DNA of 64,000 nt from DASXHD01 sp036488725 (GTDB taxonomy: Bacteria; Myxococcota_A; Polyangia; Polyangiales; Polyangiaceae), in assembly GCA_036488725.1 (NCBI GenBank), contig DASXHD010000093.1:1-64000 (forward strand). Reading direction: 5' to 3'. The position numbers and the translations under genes were made by a program. Under the pieces are notes generated by a model, which saw nothing but the letters and a program-made list of their open reading frames with translations, was not told where the DNA came from and searched no databases. Shown in pieces: positions 52,275-60,446 of this stretch; the stretch's first letter is position 1; each line of letters begins with the position of its first letter.

Positions 52275-52297
52275 AGACGCGCTGACACGCTGCGTCT
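52275..52297. promoter_or_regulatory. Inverted repeat just before the MFS gene
   Basis: AGACGC (52275-52280) and GCGTCT (52292-52297), separated by 11 bases, 8 bases before the ATG. A TATAAG-like hexamer at about 52236-52241 could be the -10. A repressor binding here could control the exporter; unproven. Confidence 0.3.
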
Positions 52298-52305
52298 ACT
52301 CACGC

Positions 52306-53541
52306 ATGAGCCCACGATCTCCCTTAGCGAACTCCGCCTTTCGAGCCGTTTGGCTGGCTTCGGTCTTTTCGTTCATCGGCACCTGGGTTCAGGACGTGGG
52401 CGAGAGCTGGACGATGCTCTCGATGACGCCGGATCCGCGCTTCGTCGCGATGCTCGCGACGTGCTTCCTCGTGCCGACGATGGTGCTGACGCTGCCGGCG
52501 GGGCTCCTCGCGGACCGCGCGGATCGGCGGCGCCTCCTCATCTTGAGCGAGTCGCTCTCTGCGCTCGCGGCGGCGGGACCTGCCATCGCGATTCGGTTGC
52601 ATCACATGTCGCCGGTGGTGCTGCTCGCGTGCTCGGGCGCGCTCGGGGCGGCGGTGGCGATCGGCGCGCCCGCGTGGACGACGCTCGTGCCCGAGCTCTT
52701 GCCGCGCGAGAAAACGGCCGAAGCGGTGACGCTCGGGTCGATCGCGTTCAACATCGCGCGCGTGGCGGGACCGGCGATCGGCGGCGTCTTGCTCGCCGCG
52801 ACCGGCGCGGAGATCACCTTCATCGTGAACGCGGTGAGCTTCCTCGCGGTGGTCTGGGTGCTCTGGCGTTACGACGAAGTGAAGGTCGCGTCGGCACGCC
52901 CGCGCGAGACCGAGCGCGCGCCGCTCTTGCACGCGTTCGCCGAGCCCTTCCGCGAATCGTGGCGCACGCCCGAGCTACGCGGGGCGTTTCTCTCGTCGAT
53001 CGCGTTCGGCGTCTCGGCCATGATCATCATGGCGATCCTTCCCGCGTTCGCGAAGCACGCGCTCGGCGCTTCGGCGACCGGGTACGGCGCGCTCTTGAGC
53101 TCGCTCGGGGGCGGCGCGATCCTCTGCGGCGTCTTCCTCGTTCGCGTGCGCTCGCGGCTCGGACCGCGCATGACCGTCATCGTCGGCATGAGCGTGTTCG
53201 GCGCATCGGTGCTCTTCGCGTCGCGCGCCGCGCACGTTCCCGGCGCGATGCCGTTCTTTCTCGCGTCGGGCCTCGGTTGGATCGCGTGCTTCACCACGCT
53301 CTCGGCGACGGTGCAGCTCGTCGCGCGCGAGGCGACCAAATCGCGCGTGACCGCGCTCTACCAGCTCGCGTTTTACGCGTCGGCGATCGTGGGCGCGTCG
53401 CTCGGCGGAGCGATCGCGGCGCGCTGGGGCGAGCGCACCGCCGTCGCAGTCGGCGCGCTCGGGTGCCTCTGCGCGGCGGGGGTCACGCTCCGCTCGTTCT
53501 CGATCGGCGCGCACGTCCTCGCGCCCGACCCAGCGGAATAG
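52306..53541 (+). CDS. Major facilitator superfamily exporter (MFS_3/EntS-like)
   Basis: 411 residues with about 12 membrane segments. The start FRAVWLASVFSFIGTWVQDV, then MVLTLPAGLLADRADRRRLL (MFS signature loop between helices 2 and 3), is characteristic of the MFS_3 group to which EntS and many drug or metabolite exporters belong. The second half (ILPAFAKHALGASATGYGAL) repeats the pattern. Driven by the proton gradient; substrate unknown. The leader has an inverted repeat that may bind a repressor. Confidence 0.93.
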   Translation: MSPRSPLANSAFRAVWLASVFSFIGTWVQDVGESWTMLSMTPDPRFVAMLATCFLVPTMVLTLPAGLLADRADRRRLLILSESLSALAAAGPAIAIRLHHMSPVVLLACSGALGAAVAIGAPAWTTLVPELLPREKTAEAVTLGSIAFNIARVAGPAIGGVLLAATGAEITFIVNAVSFLAVVWVLWRYDEVKVASARPRETERAPLLHAFAEPFRESWRTPELRGAFLSSIAFGVSAMIIMAILPAFAKHALGASATGYGALLSSLGGGAILCGVFLVRVRSRLGPRMTVIVGMSVFGASVLFASRAAHVPGAMPFFLASGLGWIACFTTLSATVQLVAREATKSRVTALYQLAFYASAIVGASLGGAIAARWGERTAVAVGALGCLCAAGVTLRSFSIGAHVLAPDPAE

Positions 53542-53542
53542 C

Positions 53543-54736
53543 TCAGGTCGAGAGTCGCAAGCCGTTCACCGACGCCCAGCGCGCGAGAATGGTCACCTCG
53601 CGACGCGTGGGCAGTCGGTTGAAGCGGCCGCGCGCCTGCACCACCGCGCGCGTGGCGTTCCGCACCTCGATCGTGAGCATCGCCCACCGGCCCGTCGGAC
53701 CTTTGCCGTCCTCCAGCGTCATCGACCAAATCGACGTGGCCCCACTCGCGGCCGCGTGGGCGTACGAAAAGACGCAGTGGCCCATCCGCCGGCCCTCGTG
53801 AAAGAGGTCGGTCGTCGAGCGGATTTCGTCCACGCGCCAGACGACGCGCTCCGGCTCGGTCTGCCGGAGAAGCAGCGGCGCGTAACCGCTCGCGGGAAAC
53901 GTCGCGTGCCGAACGTTTTGCCTCGCCGCGAGCTCGCGATGCCACGCGTGTGCGTCGCGCAAGAGCGCCGCGACGCTGCGACCCTTCATTGCAAAAGCCG
54001 GGTCCTCCCGATGGCGAGCGACGGCGTAGTCGAGGAGCGTCGTTGCGTCGTCGCGCGAGACGGCGCGCCTCGCGAGCCACTGAAGAAGCTCGACGAAGAA
54101 CGTCTCGTCGTCGCGCGGCGCGATGCGAGCGGCGTGCACGCTCGCGGCCCACGCGTTCGCGAGCCAATCTTTGCCTTCGAGCGCGAGCACCTCGGCGCGG
54201 CGAATCGCGCGCATGAGCGACGCACTGGAGGACGCGAGCGCGAGATGACACATCTTGCGCGTCAACGGAACGGCGAAGCGTGCCTTCGCGAACTGGAAGA
54301 GCGAACCGCCGGACGCGACCCATACGATCAGCGGCGCGAGCGCGTCGCGGTCCTCGTCGAAAAATCCGCGCCACAAAACCGAGGGCACGGGGCAGCTCGC
54401 GAAGAGGTGCTCGCAGAGCGATTGAAACCGGCTCGCTCGACCTTTCTTCTGCGGCGCCCATTCGCGCGCAGGGCGCAGTTGCGGGAGCGACGCGACGAGC
54501 TGCAGCGCGGGCGCCGTGTCGGCCGAGACGAGACAAGGCGCGCGGCGCGCGACGATGGCGAAGAGCTCCTGGCTGCTGCCGTGCGCGAAATGCAGCGGCG
54601 AGCGCCGGCGGTTCGACACTTCGAAAGCCGAGGCGATCCGCGATTCGGCGTCGTCGACCACGACCGCGTGCGCGCGCACGTCCGCCTTGCGGAGCTCCGC
54701 GAGGACGCGTTTGGCATGGCGACGTGCGCGATTCAT
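53543..54736 (-). CDS. PcfJ-like domain protein
   Basis: 397 residues, no signal peptide. The C-terminal third (about 290-395) follows the PcfJ-like family: EIRSTTDLFHEGRRMGHCVF, then SYAHAAASGATSIWSMTLED, then PTGRWAMLTIEV and VVQARGRFNRLP, with the conserved HC pair. The N-terminal part is helical with Trp-rich stretches. PcfJ was named on conjugative plasmids, but homologues occur on many chromosomes; activity is unknown. The gene is convergent with the exporter gene. The ATG at 54736 is preferred to upstream Arg-rich extension. Confidence 0.8.
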   Translation of the reverse strand: MNRARRHAKRVLAELRKADVRAHAVVVDDAESRIASAFEVSNRRRSPLHFAHGSSQELFAIVARRAPCLVSADTAPALQLVASLPQLRPAREWAPQKKGRASRFQSLCEHLFASCPVPSVLWRGFFDEDRDALAPLIVWVASGGSLFQFAKARFAVPLTRKMCHLALASSSASLMRAIRRAEVLALEGKDWLANAWAASVHAARIAPRDDETFFVELLQWLARRAVSRDDATTLLDYAVARHREDPAFAMKGRSVAALLRDAHAWHRELAARQNVRHATFPASGYAPLLLRQTEPERVVWRVDEIRSTTDLFHEGRRMGHCVFSYAHAAASGATSIWSMTLEDGKGPTGRWAMLTIEVRNATRAVVQARGRFNRLPTRREVTILARWASVNGLRLST

Positions 54737-54780
54737 GACCACGCAACGACGCCCGTCGTGCGCGGTCGCTGACGGCGAGG

Positions 54781-55596
54781 TTACTCTTCGCAGACGTCGA
54801 AGTACCCGACGTCTTGAACGCTCGCGCACTGCTGGATGACCGCGTCGATCGTGCACGCGCCCGACGAGCACGATGCGAGCGAGGCGACGTCCGCGTCGGT
54901 CAGGTACGGAACGATCTCGGCGTCGCCGCCGATCGTCGGGCACGGGTTGCCGCACGCGGTGCACTCGTTTTGGACGAAGTCTTTCGACGCTTGCGACTCA
55001 CCCGTCGCGTGGACATTCGAGAGGCACGTTGCGGCTTCGTTCGGGTCGGAGAAGGTTCGGCACGTCGTCTGGTCGAGACAGTTCATCGAGTCGACGAGGA
55101 GCTGCGTCTTGCCGGTCGCGCAGAGCTTCGCGTAGGCGTTCCACAGGCACGGGCGGATGTCGTCGCCCGCGCAGAGCGTCGCGAAGTGTTGCGCTTGGGT
55201 CTCGCACTGCGCGACGAGGCCTCCGTCGCTGGTTTGGCCGCCGTCGCTCTCGTGGAGATGAACCGCAGCCGGCGGATGATCGAAGCCCATGCAACAGGGC
55301 CCGCTGTGCGCGGCGCCCCAATCGGCGTCGACCGTCGTCGTGCTTCCGTCGGAGAACTTCACCGTCACCGTGCAGGCCCCACCGGAAACGGGCGGCGGGA
55401 GAAAAAGCTCGCCGCACGGTTGCTGCGCGCCGCACGCCGCAGTTTGGCCGCATCCACTGGCTGACACGAGATCGCTCGCGCCCGATTGAATGTCGAGAGC
55501 GTTGCTCGCGCACTGCGCGTTGCACGCGGGGCTGCTGCATGCGCTCGCGATCACGACGACCGCACCCACCGAAAGAAGAAAAATCAAGACACGCAT
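54781..55596 (-). CDS. Cys-rich lipoprotein
   Basis: 271 residues. Signal peptide RVLIFLLSVGAVVVIASAC with lipobox. The mature part contains about 24 Cys spread along the chain (CGQTAACGAQQPCGELF, TVKFSDGSTTTVDADW, CTACGNPCP), typical of secreted disulfide-rich myxobacterial proteins. No enzyme motif. Reverse-strand neighbour of an outer-membrane-like gene, 8 bases away, so probably cotranscribed with it. Confidence 0.83.
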   Translation of the reverse strand: MRVLIFLLSVGAVVVIASACSSPACNAQCASNALDIQSGASDLVSASGCGQTAACGAQQPCGELFLPPPVSGGACTVTVKFSDGSTTTVDADWGAAHSGPCCMGFDHPPAAVHLHESDGGQTSDGGLVAQCETQAQHFATLCAGDDIRPCLWNAYAKLCATGKTQLLVDSMNCLDQTTCRTFSDPNEAATCLSNVHATGESQASKDFVQNECTACGNPCPTIGGDAEIVPYLTDADVASLASCSSGACTIDAVIQQCASVQDVGYFDVCEE

Positions 55597-55604
55597 CTCT
55601 CACC

Positions 55605-56519
55605 TCATAAGCGAAGGCCCACGCTCGCGCCGATGTCCAACCAAGCCGGGCTTCCGTAGAGCGGCGCGCTCTGCGTCCCGTAAATGCCGTTTCCGTGAAG
55701 CTCGAGAAAAAGTTTGATCGGCGTCTGCCAACGCAAGCGGCCGCCCGCGCCGACGAAGAACGCGCCGCTCGTCCCGCCGCTCGTGTCGTGATCGACGGCG
55801 GCTGCGAGACGCGTGCAGCCCAAGATGGAGAGACCCGTCGAGCCGAGCGCGACGTCGAGCGGACACGCTTGAAAATCGAGCACGCCCCACGTGAGCGCGT
55901 GCGGCGCCGGCGTGGTGCCAGGCTCGACCGACAAGAAGTCGCTCTCGAGGACGTCGGCGCCGAGCTCGAACATCATGCGGTAACGTCCCCACGTCGGCTC
56001 GACGCTCGCAGTGAGGCCGCCGCCGAGCGCGTGGAGCCAGGCGCCGTTCGTCCATTCTTGTGCGCGCGCGCCGACGCGCCACGCGGGCTCGGACGTCTGC
56101 GGCGCGGGCGCGACGCGATCCGGCTGGCGAACCGAAGCGATCGCGACCGGCGGCGGTGGCGGGGCGGGCGCGGGCGGAGGGGACGTCACCGGCGGACCTT
56201 CGGGCGCCGCGGTCGCGATCACGAGCGCGGCGGCCGCGACCACGTCGTCGCAAGTCGGCGCGCGAAGCTCGCGCGTCGCGGTCGACATCCCGATCGTCGC
56301 GAGCCAATCGGCTCCCGAATCGTCATGGCGAATGGTCACGACGAATCGCCACGCGCGAACGTGCGGCGCGAGCTCGCTCCGGACGAGCGCCTCGAACGCT
56401 TCGTCGGAAGCGCACTCCGGCGGCGCCGAATATTCGATCACGACCGGCGTCTCGGCCCGCGCGGGCGCGACGACCGTCGTCGCAAGGGCGAGCACCGCCG
56501 CGCCAAGAACGAGCTTCAT
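55605..56519 (-). CDS. Exported protein with beta-barrel-like C-terminal half
   Basis: 304 residues. Signal peptide (KLVLGAAVLALATTVVAPARA). The N-terminal part (about 25-100) has VVIEYSAPPECASDEAFEAL and VVAAAALVIATAA, a pattern seen in myxobacterial proteins with a small periplasmic domain; a Pro-rich linker follows (SPPPAPAPPPPP). The C-terminal half has amphipathic strands (GGGLTASVEPTWGRYRMMFE, LGADVLESDF, FFVGAGGRLRWQ) ending in ASVGLRL, as in outer-membrane barrels. Function unknown. Confidence 0.8.
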   Translation of the reverse strand: MKLVLGAAVLALATTVVAPARAETPVVIEYSAPPECASDEAFEALVRSELAPHVRAWRFVVTIRHDDSGADWLATIGMSTATRELRAPTCDDVVAAAALVIATAAPEGPPVTSPPPAPAPPPPPVAIASVRQPDRVAPAPQTSEPAWRVGARAQEWTNGAWLHALGGGLTASVEPTWGRYRMMFELGADVLESDFLSVEPGTTPAPHALTWGVLDFQACPLDVALGSTGLSILGCTRLAAAVDHDTSGGTSGAFFVGAGGRLRWQTPIKLFLELHGNGIYGTQSAPLYGSPAWLDIGASVGLRL

Positions 56520-56550
56520 GTACGGAAATGGCCGCACCCGGAGGATTTGA

Positions 56551-56787
56551 TCACTCCGTCGGACGCTTCTTCGGAATCGACTCGAGCGAGGGCAAATTGA
56601 CCTGGGTCCGCGCGCGCGTCCGCTTTTTGTAGGCGGCCCAGCACGTCGGGCAGCGCCACTCGACTTTCGCCGCGCCGTCGGTCGTGCGCTGCTCGCGCCA
56701 ACCCGCGAGCCCGAGGAGCGAATAATTCAGCTCGGTCTCGGGCGACTGCTTTTTGCAGTCTGCGCAAATGTGATGTCCGAGCGCCAC
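56551..56787 (-). CDS. Small zinc-ribbon protein
   Basis: 78 residues from GTG. CADC near residue 8 and CPTC near residue 46 form two CxxC knuckles, which fit a treble-clef or ribbon zinc site; Trp, Tyr and Lys flank them (VEWRCPTCWAAYKKRTRAR). Probably nucleic-acid or protein binding. It is 31 bases upstream of the convergent-side outer-membrane gene and probably monocistronic. Confidence 0.65.
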   Translation of the reverse strand: MALGHHICADCKKQSPETELNYSLLGLAGWREQRTTDGAAKVEWRCPTCWAAYKKRTRARTQVNLPSLESIPKKRPTE

Positions 56788-56843
56788 GCCTTACGATGTT
56801 AGCAAGGTTCCAGTCAGCGAAAAGTGGTCACTCGGCCGACCAC

Positions 56844-57092
56844 TTAGCGCACGCCCATCGGGCCCATCGCGAAATACGCAATCGCGACGACGAGCAGCAT
56901 CATGACCGCGACGAGCGCATAGCTCACGCGCGCTTGAGAGGTGCTCCAGCCGTCGGAAAAGAATTTTCCTTTCGAACGCTGGCGGATCTTTCGCTGCACC
57001 TCGCGCAAGACCGGCTTGGGCTTCGCCTCGGCGCCGAGCGAGCGCTTGAGGAGCGCGCGGATCTCGTTGTCCTCTCGGTCTTGCTCGCTCAT
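56844..57092 (-). CDS. Small single-span membrane protein coupled to an ECF sigma factor
   Basis: 82 residues. A charged N-terminus (SEQDREDNEIRALLKRSLGA) precedes a basic stretch and one C-terminal span (VSYALVAVMMLLVVAIAYFA). The ATG overlaps the sigma factor stop by ATGA. Its place and length suggest an anti-sigma factor or membrane partner, but no HxxxCxxC zinc motif is visible, so it is not a ZAS-type anti-sigma. Direct evidence is only coupling and topology. Confidence 0.75.
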   Translation of the reverse strand: MSEQDREDNEIRALLKRSLGAEAKPKPVLREVQRKIRQRSKGKFFSDGWSTSQARVSYALVAVMMLLVVAIAYFAMGPMGVR

Positions 57093-57733
57093 CGGATTTT
57101 TTCTCCGAGCTTGCGCTCCACGATTTCGCGCAGCTGCGCGCGCGCGCGAAAGATTCGGCTCTTCACCGTTCCGGCGGGGAGCTGCGTGATCTCGGCGATT
57201 TCTTCGTAAGACAATTCTTCCACGTCGCAGAGAATCAGGCACTCGCGGAAACCTTCGTCGACCTCGCCGATCGCTTGGCGCACGATCTCCTCGACTTGCC
57301 GGCCGGCCATCGCCTCGTCCGGCCTGTCGACCTGAGCCACGTTGGCGTGACGCGCGGCCGACGGCTGAAGGCGCTCGGCCATGTCGTCGATGGGGTCCTG
57401 CTCGCCCGCGTGCCGAACGCGAAGATACTTCGTGCGGTTCTTACAAAGGTTCACCGCGATGCGATAAATCCAGGTCGAGAGCTTCGAGTCGCCGCGAAAC
57501 GTGCCGATCGCTTTGAAGACTTGCACGAAGACTTCTTGCGTGAGGTCCTCGGCTTCGGCGCGCGAGCCGAGCATGCGAAAAACCAAACCGAAGACGCGCC
57601 GCTCGTAGCTGCGAACGAGCTCGTTGAACGCGCGCTCGTCGCGCGCGACGAGCCGCTCGATCAGTTTGGCTTCGAGCTCGGCGCCTTCCACTGTGTCGTC
57701 ACTGTCGCGCCACTCGAGCGTCTCGTCGATCAC
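57089..57733 (-). CDS. ECF (RpoE-like) sigma factor
   Basis: 214 residues from GTG. Sigma region 2: LVRSYERRVFGLVFRMLGSR, then AEAEDLTQEVFVQVFKAIGT with the usual LTQEVFVQ pattern. Region 4: EELSYEEIAEITQLPAGTVK, SRIFRARAQLRE, the helix-turn-helix that binds -35 sequences. A Cys-containing ECLILCDVEEL is near the C-terminal part. The gene is translationally coupled to a small membrane protein, which is the plausible regulator. Targets are unknown. Confidence 0.95.
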   Translation of the reverse strand: MIDETLEWRDSDDTVEGAELEAKLIERLVARDERAFNELVRSYERRVFGLVFRMLGSRAEAEDLTQEVFVQVFKAIGTFRGDSKLSTWIYRIAVNLCKNRTKYLRVRHAGEQDPIDDMAERLQPSAARHANVAQVDRPDEAMAGRQVEEIVRQAIGEVDEGFRECLILCDVEELSYEEIAEITQLPAGTVKSRIFRARAQLREIVERKLGEKIR

Positions 57734-57775
57734 GAAATCACGCGATCACGACAGGAGTCGCGTGCGGAAGTTCCC

Positions 57776-58567
57776 TCACATGAAGCGCCAAACGACCGCG
57801 GCGAGCAAAAGGCGGTACCAGCCGAACGGCTCGAGGCCGCGCCGCTGGAGATAACGGAGGAAGCTCGCGACCACCGCCCACGCGACGAAAAACGACGTGA
57901 TCAAACCCACCGCCACGGCGGGTCCTCCCGATTGGGCGAGGAGCTCGTGCCGCGACTTGAGGCCTTCGTAAATCGTCGCCGCGCCGAGCGTCGGCACGCC
58001 GAGCAAGAACGAAAACTCCGCCGCGGTCGCGGTCGAGAGACCCGTGAGCTGGCCGGCGACGATCGTCGTCATCGATCGCGAAGTGCCCGGGAAGAGCGCG
58101 AAGCACTGGAGGACCCCGATCGTGAGCGCGCGCCTCGGCGTGACTTTGTCGAGACCGCTCTCGCCGTGGACTTTTCGCGCGGCGCGCGCGCGTTCGACGA
58201 CGATCATCACGACACCGCCGATGGCCAGCGCGATCGCGATCGGGTGCGGCGCGAAGAGACGATCTTTGATCGCGTGCCCCGCGAGCTTGCCGACGATCGC
58301 GACCGGCACGAACCCGAGCGCGAGCGCCGCCGCGAGCCTCAGCGACTCGGGCCGGCGGTGGGCGAGGCCGCGCGCGTGCTCGGCGAAGAGCGCGCGATAA
58401 TGGACGACGACGGCGAGGATCGCGCCGAGCTGAATCACGATCTCGAAGGCGCCCGCTTGCCGCCCGAGCACACGCGCCGCGAGCACGAGATGCCCGGTCG
58501 ACGACACTGGCAAATATTCGGTCAGACCTTCGACGATTCCGAGAAGAAGCGCGACGCCTAGGGGCAC
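57776..58567 (-). CDS. uppP: Undecaprenyl-pyrophosphate phosphatase
   Basis: 263 residues from GTG. Seven to eight spans and both BacA family motifs: EGLTEYLPVSSTGHLVLA near the N-terminus (Glu-rich active site) and FPGTSRSMTTI. It recycles the lipid carrier for peptidoglycan and surface polysaccharide by removing one phosphate from C55-PP; it also confers bacitracin tolerance in other species. Length is normal. It is upstream of the ECF sigma gene on the same strand with a 42-base gap; cotranscription is possible. Confidence 0.96.
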   Translation of the reverse strand: MPLGVALLLGIVEGLTEYLPVSSTGHLVLAARVLGRQAGAFEIVIQLGAILAVVVHYRALFAEHARGLAHRRPESLRLAAALALGFVPVAIVGKLAGHAIKDRLFAPHPIAIALAIGGVVMIVVERARAARKVHGESGLDKVTPRRALTIGVLQCFALFPGTSRSMTTIVAGQLTGLSTATAAEFSFLLGVPTLGAATIYEGLKSRHELLAQSGGPAVAVGLITSFFVAWAVVASFLRYLQRRGLEPFGWYRLLLAAVVWRFM

Positions 58568-58591
58568 GCGCTTCCCAGTATCACGCCCGAA

Positions 58592-59227
58592 TCACGCCGC
58601 ACGCTTTTTCGATTCGGCGAGCGCTTCGATGAGCGCGTCGAGCGTTTCTGTCACATCGCCCGCGAGGCGTTGCGACACGGCGCGCGTCGACGCGAGCATG
58701 TCGCGCAGCTTGGTCGCCGTGAGCTTGAGCGCGGCCTTGTCGCGTTTGTCTTTCGTCTCCTCGTCGATCGGAAAGACGACGTCGCGATATTCGCGCGCGA
58801 CCGACGGGAGCGGCACGCCTTCGTCGAGAACTTTTTTGCGAATCTCGACGACGGCCTCCGGCGGCGCGTCTTCTTTTTCTTCTGCGCGACGCAAAAAGTC
58901 GACTGCTTGATAGCTCGGAATCGCGTCGATCACGCCGTCGCGCTGGAGCACCGCGGGCGCGCGACGCTGCAAAAACGCGTACGAGCCCGTGAGCTTCTCG
59001 ACCGTCTCTTGCCGGAGCTTCAGCTCGCGTGACGCGTAGGCCTCGAACGATTCGTAGCCCCAGTTTTTCCAAGTGTCGTTCTTGCGAACGTGCGTCAGCG
59101 CTTCGGCGAGCTCGAGCCAGCTCGCTTTGAAGCGGCGCGTGCGCGCGATGAGCTCGGCGCGTTCGGGGTCGTTCGAGTGAGCGCGCTCCGCTTCGGCGAG
59201 CTCGGCATCCAACTTGGTCTTCACCAT
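58592..59227 (-). CDS. Conserved helical hypothetical protein
   Basis: 211 residues, highly charged, mostly helical, no signal peptide. A recognisable stretch is WKNWGYESFEAYASRELKLR then QETVEKLTGSYAFLQ, a pattern found in DNA-linked or plasmid-associated proteins of unknown role; the middle (AVVEIRKKVLDEGVPLPSVA) also looks regulatory. I do not assign a family. The ATG at 59227 gives a charged N-terminus with high third-position GC. It may bind DNA, by inference only. Confidence 0.7.
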   Translation of the reverse strand: MVKTKLDAELAEAERAHSNDPERAELIARTRRFKASWLELAEALTHVRKNDTWKNWGYESFEAYASRELKLRQETVEKLTGSYAFLQRRAPAVLQRDGVIDAIPSYQAVDFLRRAEEKEDAPPEAVVEIRKKVLDEGVPLPSVAREYRDVVFPIDEETKDKRDKAALKLTATKLRDMLASTRAVSQRLAGDVTETLDALIEALAESKKRAA

Positions 59228-59315
59228 GCGAGCGCTCTTACGAACGCATCGCGCAGGCCGCAAGACACCAACTTGTGCAGAAGCCTGTGTGAAAGTTGTG
59301 AGATCGCGTTTTTTT

Positions 59316-59807
59316 TCAGGGACCGGTGCGCGAGCCGGTCACGTTTTGCACGTTCGAGCACGTGTTGAGCGCGGCGCACGACGGGTCGCCGTTGGTCACC
59401 GGCGTGTACGTGAGCGCGCCGACGACGTTGCTCTTGTCGTCGATCGTGAGATCGAGCTTCGTGTTGACGGTGAAGGTGCACGCGCCCTGCGTCGTTTGCT
59501 TCGTGCCGAGGACGCTCGCGGTGAACTCGTTGCCGCTGACCGTGCCGGTGAACGTGTTGGTCCCGAGGACCGCGGCCATCACGAGGCCGACGATGCTGTT
59601 GATGGGGACCTGCAGCTGTGCGTCGGCGCCGTCCTGCGTGACGGTCGCTTGGAACGGCGACGAGTTGCCCGCGGTCCAGCCCGAAAACTGACACGCGTTG
59701 TCGCCCGAGACGACGGTGCCGGAGTACGAGCCCGCGAAATTGCTCGGCGCCGCGTTGCCGCACGCCGCTGAAAGGACTGCAAGGAACAAAAGCTTCTTGC
59801 CGTTCAT
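59316..59807 (-). CDS. Small lipoprotein of unknown function
   Basis: 163 residues. Signal peptide NGKKLLFLAVLSAAC with lipobox. The mature part is beta-rich (FAGSYSGTVVSGDNACQFSG, NTFTGTVSGNEFTASVLGT, CTFTVNTKLDLTIDD), like a small lipocalin-type or beta-barrel domain, with a disulfide-type Cys pair (CAALNTCSN) near the end. A T run (59309-59316) is just beyond its stop. Predicted envelope protein; no partner evident. Confidence 0.82.
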   Translation of the reverse strand: MNGKKLLFLAVLSAACGNAAPSNFAGSYSGTVVSGDNACQFSGWTAGNSSPFQATVTQDGADAQLQVPINSIVGLVMAAVLGTNTFTGTVSGNEFTASVLGTKQTTQGACTFTVNTKLDLTIDDKSNVVGALTYTPVTNGDPSCAALNTCSNVQNVTGSRTGP

Positions 59808-59826
59808 GGCTCGAGCATACCGCGTT

Positions 59827-59854
59827 TTGGACGCGCGCCGCGCGCGTGTTATCG
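59827..59854 (+). promoter_or_regulatory. Promoter placing the start at the Nudix ATG
   Basis: TTGGAC (59827-59832), 16 bases, TTATCG (59849-59854), then 7 bases to the ATG at 59862. No Shine-Dalgarno sequence is seen between them, so the message may be leaderless. Confidence 0.45.
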
Positions 59855-59861
59855 AGCACTC

Positions 59862-60446
59862 ATGGGCTCGCTCATCGAGCTGCTTTCGTCGCGCTTCGGC
59901 GCGGACGAAGTTCGCGCGCCGCTTGCAGCGGACGCGGCGGGCCTGCGTGCGGCCGTCGCGGCGATCGTCCGGCCGGGCCCGGCGGGCGAAGAGATGCTCT
60001 TCATCAAACGCGCCGACCGCGACGGCGATCCGTGGTCGGGGCACATGGCGTTTCCCGGAGGTCGCCGCCAAGCGACCGACGCGACGCTCCTCGAGACCGC
60101 GGTGCGCGAAACGCTCGAAGAAGTCGGGCTCGATCTCCACACGTGCGCGCGACCCATCGCGCGCCTCCCCGACGTCGCGCCTTACTCGCGCATGCCCGCG
60201 CCGCTCACGGTGACCGCGTTCGTATTTTCACTGCAGGTCCCCGCGAATTTGACGCTCAATCACGAAGTGGCTGCAGCCGTTTGGTCGCCGCTCGATCCGA
60301 TCTTGCGCGGCGAAGGCGCGACCACGTTTCGTTATCTGCGCGAAGGCGTGCCGTTCGATTTGCCGGCGTTCGACGTCGAAGGCGGCGTCGTCTGGGGCCT
60401 CACGTATCGGATGATCGAGCTCCTGCGCGAGCTCACACCTCGATGA
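59862..60446 (+). CDS. Nudix hydrolase of the CoA pyrophosphatase type
   Basis: 194 residues. Full Nudix box: GGRRQATDATLLETAVRETL with EEVGL, matching GX5EX7REUXEEXGU. Preceding MLFIKRADRDGDPWSGHMAFP is the CoA-pyrophosphatase-like NuDiX signature (LxxxRxxxxxxWSGxxAFPGG). It probably hydrolyses CoA or a related nucleoside diphosphate derivative. Overlaps the convergent beta-CASP gene by 14 bases. Confidence 0.93.
   Translation: MGSLIELLSSRFGADEVRAPLAADAAGLRAAVAAIVRPGPAGEEMLFIKRADRDGDPWSGHMAFPGGRRQATDATLLETAVRETLEEVGLDLHTCARPIARLPDVAPYSRMPAPLTVTAFVFSLQVPANLTLNHEVAAAVWSPLDPILRGEGATTFRYLREGVPFDLPAFDVEGGVVWGLTYRMIELLRELTPR

Noticed and set aside
59309..59316. T run as a terminator for the hypothetical gene at 58592-59227
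   Set aside because: The run lies upstream of that gene, and directly adjoins the lipoprotein stop without a convincing GC hairpin.
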